Shown: positions 17,716-26,162 of the stretch, piece by piece
How the letters are laid out: the number at the start of each line of letters is the position of its first letter
Numbering within the stretch: the first letter of the stretch is position 1
Assembly (NCBI GenBank): GCA_027483505.1
Contig: JAIXUP010000040.1
Coordinates: 1-64,000, forward strand
Origin: Hyphomicrobiales bacterium
Lineage (GTDB): Bacteria > Pseudomonadota > Alphaproteobacteria > Rhizobiales > Beijerinckiaceae
DNA length: 64,000 nucleotides
Direction of reading: 5' to 3'
Program-made: the position numbers and the translations under genes
The notes under the pieces: model-generated
Database searches by the model: none
What the model was told of the DNA's origin: nothing
Seen by the model: only the letters and a program-made list of their open reading frames with translations

Positions 17716-18813
17716 TCAGATCAGGCGGCCGAGCGGCGCCAGCGCACTGACGATGGGCATGTCCACCTTGCCTTGCATGGCGGCAAGGACTTCGAAGGCA
17801 GCCTCGCCGGACAAGGGCGCCTTGTAGGGGCGCTTTTCGATCAACGCGGCCACGATGTCGGCGATCGTGGTCAGGCGCACCAGATCATCGATGCGTTCGC
17901 TCCCAACGCCGTCCGGATAGCCTGATCCGTCGAGAGCCTCGTGATGGCTGCGCACAACCCGCAAAATCTCGGGCTCGATCCCTGATTCCAGTCGCAGCAC
18001 CTGCTCACCATAGGCCGGATGTTGCCGCATCATTGCGCTTTCGGCCTCGGTGAGTTCCCCCGGCTTGTCAAGGATATCCAATGGCACGCGTGCCTTGCCG
18101 ATGTCGTGCAGCAGGGCCCCTTTCGCGACCAGCAGCAGATCGCTCTGGCGGAACCCCAGCTTCAGCCCAAACCCAACGGCCAGTCCGGCCACGAGAAGGC
18201 AGTGCTGATAGGTTCGGTCATGGTGTTGCCGCACGCCCCGGACCCAACTGTTCAGTCCGCCCTCGGAAAGCGAGCCTATCAGGAGATCGCCTGCCTTGAT
18301 CAGCTCGGGCTGTTTCAGCCGCGACTGCCCTTTCGCGAACGAGAAAAGCGTTGAGAGCGCCTTCTCACCGGCCACCATCGCGAGCGCATGTTCATCAACA
18401 ATCCATGCAGGGCTGTCTTCGGCGGCAGGCGCAGGCTCATCCGCGCGCGGCTGGCTGGACAGGAACTGCACGATGTCCAGCAAGGAAGCGGCGCTGAAGG
18501 GCCGAAACACGAAGCTGCCGAAGCGAAGCAGGTTGTGCGCTGCCAGTGGAGTCCTGCTCTTTGCCTGTCCGACAAAGATCAGGGGCCGGGCAGGCCTGAT
18601 CTGGTTCAGCACAAGATTCTCGATATCGTCGGGCGAGAACGATGCGGCTCTGTCGGCATCGATGATCACGACGGTCCCCGTGCCGATTTCGACAACCTCG
18701 CGCGCCTTGATCCGGATATGCCGGACGCTGACGAGACCCGCGAAAGCACGGCGCAAGTCCTCCGGAAGGTGTTCGCTCTCACCGAGCACGGCGACATGAA
18801 CGCCCGACAGCAT
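17716..18813 (-). CDS. HD-GYP domain protein, probable cyclic-di-GMP phosphodiesterase
   Basis: A 365-residue protein. Residues 1-120 look like a receiver-like alpha/beta domain without a clear phosphoacceptor Asp. A linker follows, and the C-terminal half is an HD-GYP domain with LLHDIGKARVP (HD at 236-237) and HHEALDGSGYPDG (290-302), plus IADIVAALIEKRPYK. HD-GYP enzymes hydrolyse cyclic di-GMP to pGpG or GMP. The canonical metal and GYP motifs are intact, so activity is likely. It is convergent with the cfa-like gene 24 bp away and interrupts the otherwise plus-strand stress cluster. Confidence 0.88.
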   Translation of the reverse strand: MLSGVHVAVLGESEHLPEDLRRAFAGLVSVRHIRIKAREVVEIGTGTVVIIDADRAASFSPDDIENLVLNQIRPARPLIFVGQAKSRTPLAAHNLLRFGSFVFRPFSAASLLDIVQFLSSQPRADEPAPAAEDSPAWIVDEHALAMVAGEKALSTLFSFAKGQSRLKQPELIKAGDLLIGSLSEGGLNSWVRGVRQHHDRTYQHCLLVAGLAVGFGLKLGFRQSDLLLVAKGALLHDIGKARVPLDILDKPGELTEAESAMMRQHPAYGEQVLRLESGIEPEILRVVRSHHEALDGSGYPDGVGSERIDDLVRLTTIADIVAALIEKRPYKAPLSGEAAFEVLAAMQGKVDMPIVSALAPLGRLI

Positions 18814-19209
18814 TCCTTATTCCTCCGCTTGCGGCCCGCCATTCCTGCAAGGGCACACGCGCTTTTCTGGGCCAGCACAAGACGATCGAAAAAGAGCACC
18901 CGTTTGTGCCGCAAAAATCGCCCTGAACAAGACTGCAATCAAGTTGGGATCGCGATATCTCAAAAAATTCGTTTAAATTTAGTATTTATTTTGCAAATTA
19001 CGAACCGCGATCCATCAAAATCGAAAACTAAAATTGAATATTATATAGAACAGCAAAAAGGCATAATTTACTTGTATTTGAATGTCTGATCTCTGGGTCA
19101 CTTGCTACGATAAGTCACGGCTCTGGATCGGAAGCAAACCACGCGGCGCGAACATGCGTAACAGGGTAGACGGTCGATTGCCCTGATCACCGATGTCGAA
19201 GTTTTGATC
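18814..19209. other. 396-bp intergenic region with an AT-rich core
   Basis: Between two divergently transcribed genes. Bases about 18950-19090 are strikingly AT-rich (runs such as TTTAAATTTAGTATTTATTT) compared with the surroundings, and are partly framed by an 8-bp inverted repeat GGATCGCG (18947-18954) and CGCGATCC (19006-19013). No gene is convincing here. The right end contains the candidate ECF-type promoter at 19087-19116. Confidence 0.6.
19087..19116 (+). promoter_or_regulatory. Candidate RpoE/ECF11-type promoter upstream of the GPH transporter
   Basis: TGATCT at 19087-19092 and TAAGTC at 19111-19116 are separated by exactly 18 nt. This resembles the TGATC plus TAAG-like pattern I recall for the Rhodobacter sphaeroides RpoE (ECF11) regulon, and nearly repeats the site at 22311-22340 in this window. 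A start near 19123 would give a leader of about 87 nt before the ATG at 19210. Confidence 0.55.
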
Positions 19210-20535
19210 ATGCTGCAAACCCCGGAACCGACCTCGCGCCAGTTGCTCGCCTACGCCCTGCCGGCCCTGCCGGTCGCGGCGCTGAGCCTGCCCTTCTATG
19301 TCATGGTCCCGGAGTTCTACACCAAGGAGGTCGGCATCCCGATCGCGACGGTGGGCTTCGTCCTGCTTCTGGTCCGCATCATCGATGCTGTCACCGATCC
19401 GGTCGCCGGTGCGCTGGCCGACTGGACGCGGCCTGCCTTTGGCCGGCGGCGCAGCTGGGTGATGGGCGCGGCGCCGCTGGTCGCCCTCTGTACCTGGTTT
19501 GTGATGCGCCCGGCGGATGGCGCGGGCGCGCTTTACCTGTTCGCATGGGCCACCGCGCTCTCGCTGGCGTGGACGGCGATCTCGGTGCCCTACCAGGCTT
19601 GGGGAACCGAGCTTTCGCGCAGCTACGAGGGCCGCACGCGCGTTGCAGCCTACCGCGAGAGCTTCACCGTGGTTGGCACGCTGCTGGCGCTGCTGGTGCC
19701 AGCCATCATCCAGATGCAGGGAGGCGGCAGCCGCGAGGGCCTGGCGGGCCTTGCCATGATGATCGCGGTTCTGCTGCCTGTCGGCGCAGTCATGGCTGTA
19801 TGGATGGCGCCGGAACCCCGGGAACGGGTCCGCGTCAGCATAGATATCAGGCAGGGCATGGCCCATCTTGCCGCAAACCGCCCGTTCAGGCGTCTGCTCG
19901 CGGCCTTTTTCGTCAACGCACTGGCGAATGGCCTGCCCGCCACCCTGTTCCTGTTCTTTGTGGCCGACAGGCTCGGCACGGCACAGGCGGCCGGACCGCT
20001 GCTGGTGCTGTACTTCATCTGCGGTGTCGCCGGCGTCCCCTTCTGGCTCTGGTTGGCACGGCGCACCACAAAGCACCGGGCCTGGGCGCTCGGCATGCTG
20101 CTGGCCTGCCTTGGCTTCGCTGCCGCCCCCTTTCTGGGCCCCGGCCAGATCGGGCTGTTCGCCGCCGTCTGCATCGTCACCGGTCTGGCGCTGGGCGCCG
20201 ACGTCGTCCTGCCGGCGGCGGTCCAGGGCGATGTGATCGATGTCGATACGGCAGCTTCTGGCCAGGAGCGTGCCGGGCTGTATCTCGGGCTTTGGGCGCT
20301 CGCTACCAAGCTAGCCTATGCCGGAGCCGTCGGGCTGGCCTTTCCGCTTCTGGCGCTGGCGGGCTATGATCCGGGTGCGGGCGTCCGGACGGAAACCGGC
20401 CTGCTCACGCTCGGGCTGCTCTATGCCGCCCTTCCGGTCCTGCTCAAGTTGCTTGCCACCGCGATGATCTGGAACTTCCCGCTTGACCGGGCGGAACTGG
20501 CTGAGATCGCCCGCACGATCGGGGCGCGTGCCTGA
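19210..20535 (+). CDS. MFS transporter, glycoside-pentoside-hexuronide (melibiose carrier) type
   Basis: A 441-residue membrane protein with about 12 hydrophobic segments and the MFS_2/GPH features: DAVTDPVAGALADWTRPAFG in the first cytoplasmic loop followed by GRRRSWVMGAAPL, and SVPYQAWGTELS in the middle. The start is taken as the ATG at 19210; an in-frame TTG lies two codons upstream. GPH carriers are cation symporters for sugars, but members encoded with Cfa/COG2907/DUF1365 genes occur in singlet-oxygen regulons and may handle lipid-derived substrates (inference). The gene is preceded by a candidate RpoE-type promoter and ends 3 bp before the convergent sseA. Confidence 0.85.
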   Translation: MLQTPEPTSRQLLAYALPALPVAALSLPFYVMVPEFYTKEVGIPIATVGFVLLLVRIIDAVTDPVAGALADWTRPAFGRRRSWVMGAAPLVALCTWFVMRPADGAGALYLFAWATALSLAWTAISVPYQAWGTELSRSYEGRTRVAAYRESFTVVGTLLALLVPAIIQMQGGGSREGLAGLAMMIAVLLPVGAVMAVWMAPEPRERVRVSIDIRQGMAHLAANRPFRRLLAAFFVNALANGLPATLFLFFVADRLGTAQAAGPLLVLYFICGVAGVPFWLWLARRTTKHRAWALGMLLACLGFAAAPFLGPGQIGLFAAVCIVTGLALGADVVLPAAVQGDVIDVDTAASGQERAGLYLGLWALATKLAYAGAVGLAFPLLALAGYDPGAGVRTETGLLTLGLLYAALPVLLKLLATAMIWNFPLDRAELAEIARTIGARA

Positions 20536-20538
20536 GCC

Positions 20539-21390
20539 TCACCCCTTGCCGGTGACGATGACCGCATCGGGGCGCGAGCCGTATTCGGCCCATGACCCGT
20601 CATACAGGGCCTTCGCCGGCTTGCCGACGATCTCCATGGCCGTCGACAGGATGGCCGCCGTCACACCGGAGCCGCAGCTGGTAATCACGGGCTTGTCGAG
20701 ATCGACGCCAGCCGCCGCAAAGGCCGCAGCCAGCGCCGCTTGATCCTTCAGCTTGCCATTCTCGATGATCGCGCCGTAGGGCAGATTGATCGCCCCGGGC
20801 ATATGGCCGGATGGCAGGTTCGGACGAGGCTCCGGGGCCTCACCGGAAAACCGGTTGGCCGGGCGCGCATCCACCACCTGAGCCGTCCGCCCCGAAAGAG
20901 CAGCCTTTACGTCGTCCAGCGACGCGACGGCAGAGGGGTCGAGGACGGCGTTGAACGTCCGGGCCGGGCGCACCTTCGCTGGGCCGGCCTCGACGGCGCG
21001 CCCCTCGGCCAGCCACTGCGGAAATCCGCCATCGAGGATGAACACGCGCTTGGCGCCGAAGCTGCGGAAGGTCCAGCGTACCCGGGGGGCGGCAAACAGC
21101 CCGGCCCCGTCATAGACGACGATGGTCATGTCGTCCGAAATGCCCATTGCGCCGACGGTTGCGGCGAACGCGGCCGCAGTGGGCAACATGTGTGGCAAGG
21201 GTGAGGTCTTGTCCTTGACGGCATCGATGTCAAAGCCGACCGCGCCCGGAATGTGGCTGACAAGAAACTCCTCGGTCCCATTCCGGTTCATGGTCGACAG
21301 GTAATACGAGCCGTCGACCACGATCACCTCATCCTGGCCGAGATGGCCCTCAAGCCACTCAGTCGAGACAAACACATCGTCACGCGCCAT
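20539..21390 (-). CDS. sseA: 3-mercaptopyruvate sulfurtransferase
   Basis: A 283-residue two-domain rhodanese protein. The C-terminal catalytic domain has TSCGSGVTAAIL with the active Cys239. The CGSGVT loop is the form of mercaptopyruvate sulfurtransferases rather than thiosulfate-specific rhodaneses (CRKGVT). The N-terminal inactive domain has SHIPGAVGFDID and VVYDGAGLFAAPRVRW, and the second domain has GHMPGAINLPY. It transfers sulfur from 3-mercaptopyruvate to thiols or cyanide. It lies 12 bp downstream of the AlaX gene on the same strand, a plausible cysteine/alanine quality-control pair. Confidence 0.93.
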   Translation of the reverse strand: MARDDVFVSTEWLEGHLGQDEVIVVDGSYYLSTMNRNGTEEFLVSHIPGAVGFDIDAVKDKTSPLPHMLPTAAAFAATVGAMGISDDMTIVVYDGAGLFAAPRVRWTFRSFGAKRVFILDGGFPQWLAEGRAVEAGPAKVRPARTFNAVLDPSAVASLDDVKAALSGRTAQVVDARPANRFSGEAPEPRPNLPSGHMPGAINLPYGAIIENGKLKDQAALAAAFAAAGVDLDKPVITSCGSGVTAAILSTAMEIVGKPAKALYDGSWAEYGSRPDAVIVTGKG

Positions 21391-21402
21391 GATGGTGTCC
21401 TT

Positions 21403-22122
21403 TCAGGCCAGGGATATCCGCACACGGCGGTTCTGCTTGCCCTTTTTCTCGATATCCGTGACCAGCACGGTGCCGATTTCGCTGGTGTTTCGGACATGCG
21501 TCCCGCCGCAGGGCTGCAGGTCGATACCGTCGATCGCAACGAGGCGGACGCGCCCCGAGCCGCGAGGCGGCTTGACCGACATGGTTTTCACAAGGGCCGG
21601 ATTGGCATCGAGTTCCTCGTCGGTGATCCACCGCTCGGTCACGGCCGCGTTGCGCCCGATCAGCTCCGCCAGCTTCGCAGCGATATCCGCCTTGTCGAGG
21701 CCCGCTTCAGGGATGTCGAAATCGAGCCGGCCCTCGCCGTCGCCGATCGCGCCGCCTGTGACCGGATAGGCAAGGACGCAGCTCAGCAGATGCAGCGCGG
21801 TATGGACACGCATGCGCCTGAAGCGTGGCGCCCAGTCGAGGTGCAGCGTCACGGCTTCGCCGACGGCCGGAAGGTCCTGCCCTTCCAGCGGCACATGGAT
21901 GACCTGGGATTTGTCGGCAGGATTATAGACTGTCGCACCGATGGCGACCGCAGCGCCGTTCGCACGTTCAAGCCGGCCCGTGTCGCCCGGCTGCCCGCCG
22001 CCTGTCGCATAGAAATTACTGCGGTCGAGAATGATTCCGCCCCGTTCATTGATCGAGATCACACTCGCCGCGGCCTCCCTGAGATAGGCGTCATCGCGAA
22101 ACAGCAGTGTGGTGGCGGACAT
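21403..22122 (-). CDS. Alanyl-tRNA editing protein AlaX-type
   Basis: A 239-residue stand-alone editing domain related to the AlaRS editing region. It removes Ser or Gly wrongly attached to tRNA-Ala. The zinc ligands are visible as HTALH (His107, His111) and PCGGTH (Cys205, His209). The N-terminal part (SNFYATGGGQPGDTG) resembles the AlaRS glycine-rich segment, marking the longer AlaX-M type. It is followed after 12 bp by sseA on the same strand. Confidence 0.92.
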   Translation of the reverse strand: MSATTLLFRDDAYLREAAASVISINERGGIILDRSNFYATGGGQPGDTGRLERANGAAVAIGATVYNPADKSQVIHVPLEGQDLPAVGEAVTLHLDWAPRFRRMRVHTALHLLSCVLAYPVTGGAIGDGEGRLDFDIPEAGLDKADIAAKLAELIGRNAAVTERWITDEELDANPALVKTMSVKPPRGSGRVRLVAIDGIDLQPCGGTHVRNTSEIGTVLVTDIEKKGKQNRRVRISLA

Positions 22123-22310
22123 TTCGGCGAGCCAGTCGGTGGAGGATCAGGGGAGCGGACGTTACGGTGCGGCCCCGCGTCGCGCAAGGCGCCGCGCGGG
22201 GCAGAAGCGTCGGGACTCGCGCAGAACCGCGCCTAGGTAAAAATACCAATGTGGACTTTCAAATTTTTAAGCCATTCTGATCATTAACCAAAGAAGTCGA
22301 CTCGGTCTGG

Positions 22311-22340
22311 TGATCCAGCATGGTTCAAAGCGCGTAAGAC
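22311..22340 (+). promoter_or_regulatory. Candidate RpoE/ECF11-type promoter upstream of the ChrR-like gene
   Basis: TGATCC at 22311-22316 and TAAGAC at 22335-22340 with an 18-nt spacer. Both hexamers and the spacing agree with the site at 19087-19116. A start near 22347 would leave a leader of about 75 nt before the TTG start of the ChrR-like gene. The assignment to an ECF11 sigma factor is inference from remembered consensus and from gene context. Confidence 0.6.
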
Positions 22341-22364
22341 TCCATGCTAAAGACGTTAGAACCG

Positions 22365-22397
22365 ACAGATTGCCCTTAGGGCAACTTTGCGATCTGT
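22365..22397 (+). other. Structured 5' leader of the ChrR-like gene
   Basis: A nested hairpin lies between the proposed transcription start and the coding start. The inner stem is TTGCCC-TTA-GGGCAA (22370-22384), and the outer arms ACAGAT and ATCTGT lie at 22365 and 22392. No U-run follows, so it is not an obvious terminator. It may affect translation or be incidental. Confidence 0.3.
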
Positions 22398-22420
22398 GAG
22401 CTGACACAGGAATTGCAGAA

Positions 22421-23086
22421 TTGAAACACCACGCCCCCACATCGTCGCCCGCGCGCCCGCTTGATGCGCTCCTTGCCCAGTATGCATCGGGCGCGCTTCC
22501 GCCTGCGTTGCATGTGCTCGTTGCGTCCCATCTCGACCTGCACAGCGAAAGCGAGGCCTTTGTCGGCCAACTCGAAACGCTTGGCGGGCTCGAATTGGCG
22601 CGTCAGGCACCGCACCCTCTCACTTCGCGCGACCGGATGCTGGCGGATATCATGAAGCTTGGTCAGATTGATGTCGGCGCAGAAGACGCCCGGGCGGCAG
22701 ACCCGGTGTTCACCCCCGCCTTGCTGGATTACGTCGGCTGCTCGTCGGCTGAGGTGCCGTGGCGGACGGTCCTGCCCGGCGTGAAGGAATATGTCATCTC
22801 TGATCGCAACGGCGTCGAGGCCAAGCTTTTCTGGATCAAGGCCGGGCGAAAGATCCCGTCGCACACCCATGAAGGGCAGGAAGTGACCCTTGTGCTCAAG
22901 GGCGGGTTCGCCGATATCTCGGGCCATTACCGGCGCGGGGAAGTTGCCGTTGCGGACGAGGATGTAGACCACAAGCCGGTCGCGGACATGGACGAAGATT
23001 GCATCTGCTTCGCCGTGACCGATGCGCCGCTCAAGCTGACTGGACCGGTCGCCCGCTTCTTCCAAGGCCTGCTCAGCAAGCATTGA
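22421..23086 (+). CDS. ChrR-like cupin protein with degenerate anti-sigma zinc motif
   Basis: A 221-residue protein with a TTG start. The N-terminal region (LLAQYASGALPPALHVLVASHLDL) aligns with the anti-sigma domain of Rhodobacter ChrR, which holds zinc through His and two Cys in HxxxCxxC. Here the motif reads HLDLHSES: His37 is kept, but His41 and Ser44 replace the cysteines. The C-terminal half is a cupin whose four metal ligands are intact (His148, His150, Glu154, His184). Full-length ChrR binds and inhibits the sigma factor RpoE and releases it under singlet oxygen. No sigma gene is adjacent. It could be a diverged anti-sigma factor or a stand-alone sensor cupin. Confidence 0.82.
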   Translation: MKHHAPTSSPARPLDALLAQYASGALPPALHVLVASHLDLHSESEAFVGQLETLGGLELARQAPHPLTSRDRMLADIMKLGQIDVGAEDARAADPVFTPALLDYVGCSSAEVPWRTVLPGVKEYVISDRNGVEAKLFWIKAGRKIPSHTHEGQEVTLVLKGGFADISGHYRRGEVAVADEDVDHKPVADMDEDCICFAVTDAPLKLTGPVARFFQGLLSKH

Positions 23087-23109
23087 ACCACCCGGATCTG
23101 ATATCGGCT

Positions 23110-23147
23110 GTCGCGGGGGATCGATCCGTCTCTCGCGACTTTTCTTT
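23110..23147 (+). terminator. Possible hairpin terminator after the ChrR-like gene
   Basis: GTCGCG (23110-23115) pairs with CGCGAC (23134-23139), followed by TTTTCTTT. An internal palindrome GGATCGATCC lies in the loop. The stem is short and the element abuts the ribosome site of the next gene, so read-through or a regulatory role is possible. Confidence 0.3.
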
Positions 23148-23156
23148 GGAGTGTGT

Positions 23157-23948
23157 ATGCCCGTTGCGACCATGAAACCGGCCGACGGCGTGGCCTGGCT
23201 CACCGGCGCCAGCTCCGGAATTGGCCGCGCCACCGCGCTTGAACTCGCCAGGCGCGGCTGGACCGTCTGCGCCACGGCGCGAAGGCTTTCGGAACTGGAA
23301 CAGCTTGCATCCGATGCGCAAGGCCTGCCGGGCCGGATCATAGCTCATGTCGGCGATGTGACCGACACGGACGGGATGGCGCAACTCGTCGACGCGATCG
23401 AGCGCGTCCATGGTCCCATCGCCCTCGCCTTCTTCAACGCCGGCGTGGCACCCTATACGCGGGCCGGCGCGCTAGACGTTGAAGCGTTTCGCACGGCGCT
23501 CAATGTCAACGTGCTGGGCGTGGCCAATGGACTCGCACCGATGCTGGCGCGCATGGGCGAGCGCCGCAAGGGCCAGGTCGCCGTCAACGCCTCGATCGCG
23601 GGCTATCGCGGCCTGCCCAAGGCAGCGGCTTACGGCGCCTCGAAGGCAGCGGCGATCCATCTGTGCGAAGCGCTGAAGTTCGATTGCGACAATCTCGGGC
23701 TGACCATGCAGGTCGTCAATCCGGGCTTCATCGACACGCCGCTGACGCGCAAGAACGACTTTCCGATGCCGTTCCTGATGTCGATGGAGGACGCCGCCCG
23801 CCGGGTGGTGGACGGCTTCGAGCGTGGTCGGTTCGAGATCATCTTTCCGAAGCGACTCGCACTGATCCTGAAAGTCATGCGCCTCCTGCCCTACGCCTGG
23901 TATTTCCCACTGGTGGCGCGGCAGACTGGCTGGGACAAGCAGGGCTAG
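23157..23948 (+). CDS. Short-chain dehydrogenase/reductase
   Basis: A 263-residue classical SDR. The cofactor motif is GASSGIG (residues 17-23), NAG lies near residues 94-96, and the catalytic residues are Ser146, Tyr159 and Lys163 in the YGASK segment. An Arg pair after the second strand (ARR, 41-43) suggests NADPH. The ATG at 23157 has GGAG just upstream; a GTG two codons earlier and an ATG at 23172 are alternatives. The substrate is unknown. An SDR gene is part of the RpoE core regulon of Rhodobacter sphaeroides, and this one follows the ChrR-like gene by 70 bp, so a shared stress role is plausible. Confidence 0.85.
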   Translation: MPVATMKPADGVAWLTGASSGIGRATALELARRGWTVCATARRLSELEQLASDAQGLPGRIIAHVGDVTDTDGMAQLVDAIERVHGPIALAFFNAGVAPYTRAGALDVEAFRTALNVNVLGVANGLAPMLARMGERRKGQVAVNASIAGYRGLPKAAAYGASKAAAIHLCEALKFDCDNLGLTMQVVNPGFIDTPLTRKNDFPMPFLMSMEDAARRVVDGFERGRFEIIFPKRLALILKVMRLLPYAWYFPLVARQTGWDKQG

Positions 23949-23968
23949 CGTCCGGGATGCACCGAAGC

Positions 23969-23996
23969 GCGCAGGCCGGCCCATCGCCGCCTGCGC
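23969..23996. terminator. Hairpin between convergent SDR and aapP genes
   Basis: GCGCAGGC (23969-23976) and GCCTGCGC (23989-23996) form a perfect 8-bp stem with a 12-nt loop in the 57-bp gap between convergent genes. A short pyrimidine run with TTT follows on the plus strand. It could work as a bidirectional terminator. Confidence 0.4.
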
Positions 23997-24005
23997 CGCC
24001 TTTCC

Positions 24006-24794
24006 TCAATGCAGGATCTGGCTGAGGAACAGCTTCGTCCGCTCGTGCTGCGGGTTCTTGAAGAACTCGTTCGGCTCGTTCATCTCGACGATCTGGCCTG
24101 CATCCATGAAGATGACCCGGTTTGCGACCTGCCGGGCAAAGCCCATTTCGTGGGTTACGCACAGCATGGTCATGCCTTCCTCCGCGAGGCTCACCATGGT
24201 GTCGAGCACCTCCTTGACCATTTCCGGGTCAAGCGCCGAGGTCGGCTCGTCGAACAGCATGATCTTCGGGCTCATGCAAAGCGAGCGGGCGATAGCCACG
24301 CGCTGCTGCTGGCCACCGGAGAGCTGGCCGGGATACTTCGCCGCCTGCTCCGGGATCTTGACCCGGGTCAGGTAATGCATCGCGATTTCCTCGGCGTCCT
24401 TCTTCGGCAGCTTTTTCACCCAGATCGGCGCCAGCGTGAGGTTCTCGAGGATGGTCAGGTGCGGGAACAGGTTGAAGTGCTGGAACACCATGCCGACATC
24501 GCGGCGGATTTCATCGATCTTCTTGAGGTCGTTGGTGAGTTCCGTGCCATCGACGATGATGTTGCCCTTCTGGTGCTCTTCCAGCCGGTTGATGCAACGG
24601 ATCATCGTCGACTTGCCCGAGCCCGACGGCCCGCAGATAACGAGGCGTTCGCCACGCGCGACCTTGATGTTGATGTCGCCCAGGACATGGAAATCGCCAT
24701 ACCACTTGTTCACGCCGATCATCTCGACGGCGGTTTCGGTGTTCAGTGTGGTCGGCTTGAGCCCGGCAGGCTTGGAGGCAAGTGCGGTGGCCAT
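24006..24794 (-). CDS. aapP: General L-amino-acid ABC transporter, ATP-binding protein AapP
   Basis: A 262-residue ABC ATPase of the polar amino-acid uptake group. Walker A is GPSGSGKST, the Q-loop is in [12 protein letters not shown], the signature is [13 protein letters not shown], Walker B is [12 protein letters not shown], and the switch His is in VTHEMGFA. It powers uptake of a broad range of L-amino acids through AapQ and AapM with AapJ as binding protein. It is the last gene of the aapJQMP unit, 31 bp after aapM. Confidence 0.95.
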   Translation of the reverse strand: MATALASKPAGLKPTTLNTETAVEMIGVNKWYGDFHVLGDINIKVARGERLVICGPSGSGKSTMIRCINRLEEHQKGNIIVDGTELTNDLKKIDEIRRDVGMVFQHFNLFPHLTILENLTLAPIWVKKLPKKDAEEIAMHYLTRVKIPEQAAKYPGQLSGGQQQRVAIARSLCMSPKIMLFDEPTSALDPEMVKEVLDTMVSLAEEGMTMLCVTHEMGFARQVANRVIFMDAGQIVEMNEPNEFFKNPQHERTKLFLSQILH

Positions 24795-24825
24795 ATGGGA
24801 GAGCTCCTCTGGATGACGGATCGAT

Positions 24826-26151
24826 CTATCGCTTTTGCCCTGCGGCCAGCTTCTTCTCGACCGAAATCGAGTAGCGCGACATGCCCCAGCAGCAGATGAA
24901 GTAGAAGATGGCAGCGAAGGCGTAGCCTGTCGCGCGCGTGGTCGGCGTGGCCCACAACGGATCGGCGAACGAGGCCTCGATCGTCTTCATGAAGTCGAAG
25001 ATGCCAATGATCGTCACCAGCGTCGTGTCCTTGAACAGGCCGATGAAAGTATTGACGATGCCGGGAATGACAATCCGCAACGCCTGCGGCAACACGATCA
25101 GACGCATCATCTTGCCGTAGCCGAGGCCAAGCGACATCGCGCCTTCATACTGCCCTTTCGGGATCGCCTGCAGGCCGCCGCGGACCACTTCCGCCATGTA
25201 GGCCGACGCAAACAGCGCGACGCCGATCAGCGGCCGCAGCAGCCGGTCGGGCGACCATTCCTGCGGCACGAACAGCGGCAGCATCACGTTGGCCATGAAC
25301 AGCACCGTGATCAGCGGCACGCCGCGCACGAACTCGATGAAGACCACCGAAAACAGCTTGATGATCGGCAGCTTCGAGCGGCGCCCCAGCGCCAGCGCGA
25401 TGCCGAACGGCAGCGAGAACACGATGCCTGCCGAAGCGATCAGCAATGTCACCAGGATACCGCCCCACAGCCCCGTTTCGACGACAGGCAATTCGCCCGG
25501 GCCGACCTGAACATACAGGCCGAACAGGAGCATGGCTGCCAGAATGCCGTAGCGGATCAGGCTCTCGGGCCGCGTGAAGACACCGGTCTCGCCCTTGCGT
25601 GTGGCGCTCACATCGCCCCAGATCGTCCACGCCAGAAGCGCGAAGCCCGCGATCAGGAACCAGAACTCGGCGCGCGCGCCGCCATAGAGCAGCATCCAGG
25701 CGGAGATCGGCAGGATGCCGAAAAAGAACAGGAAGCCGACGGACTTGAACGGCGCCTTGTCCCACAGCAGCCAGACGATCGAAATCCCGAAGCCAAGGAA
25801 CACGAGGTTGACGCGCCAGCGCTCAGCCTGCGTGTAGGACCCATAGATGAAATACTGCAGGCGGTCGCCAACGAACGCCCAGCAGGCTCCGACCTCGCGG
25901 CCGACCTTGTCGCTCAGGCAGGCGTCCCGGCCCGAGCCCGACCAGACCGCATCGAACACGTAGAACTTGAGCAGGGCGGGCACAGTGGTCGCGATCAGGT
26001 AGAGCGCGACCAATGTCAGCAGTGTGTTGGCCGGCGACGCGAACAGGTTCGCCCGCATCCAGTGGATTGGTCCCTTGGTGTTGGACGGGGCCGGCAGTTG
26101 CGGCAGGCTCTGTGCCTGCACATAGGCGGAAGCATTGGCGGAGACGTTCAT
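24826..26151 (-). CDS. aapM: General L-amino-acid ABC transporter, permease AapM
   Basis: A 441-residue membrane protein. It has the extended N-terminal half typical of AapM, with several membrane helices and a large non-cytoplasmic loop. The C-terminal permease domain carries the EAA-type loop ([18 protein letters not shown] with [10 protein letters not shown] just after). The start [14 protein letters not shown] resembles other AapM proteins. It lies 11 bp after aapQ and before aapP, so the three are probably one transcript. Confidence 0.93.
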   Translation of the reverse strand: MNVSANASAYVQAQSLPQLPAPSNTKGPIHWMRANLFASPANTLLTLVALYLIATTVPALLKFYVFDAVWSGSGRDACLSDKVGREVGACWAFVGDRLQYFIYGSYTQAERWRVNLVFLGFGISIVWLLWDKAPFKSVGFLFFFGILPISAWMLLYGGARAEFWFLIAGFALLAWTIWGDVSATRKGETGVFTRPESLIRYGILAAMLLFGLYVQVGPGELPVVETGLWGGILVTLLIASAGIVFSLPFGIALALGRRSKLPIIKLFSVVFIEFVRGVPLITVLFMANVMLPLFVPQEWSPDRLLRPLIGVALFASAYMAEVVRGGLQAIPKGQYEGAMSLGLGYGKMMRLIVLPQALRIVIPGIVNTFIGLFKDTTLVTIIGIFDFMKTIEASFADPLWATPTTRATGYAFAAIFYFICCWGMSRYSISVEKKLAAGQKR

Positions 26152-26162
26152 GATCCGTCACC

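Larger units (their letters stand above)
22123..22420. other. 298-bp divergent intergenic region
   Basis: The region separates AlaX (minus) from the ChrR-like gene (plus). It contains no credible gene and in particular no ECF sigma factor, which normally precedes chrR. It does contain a candidate ECF-type promoter at 22311-22340 and a small structured leader at 22365-22397. Confidence 0.6.
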
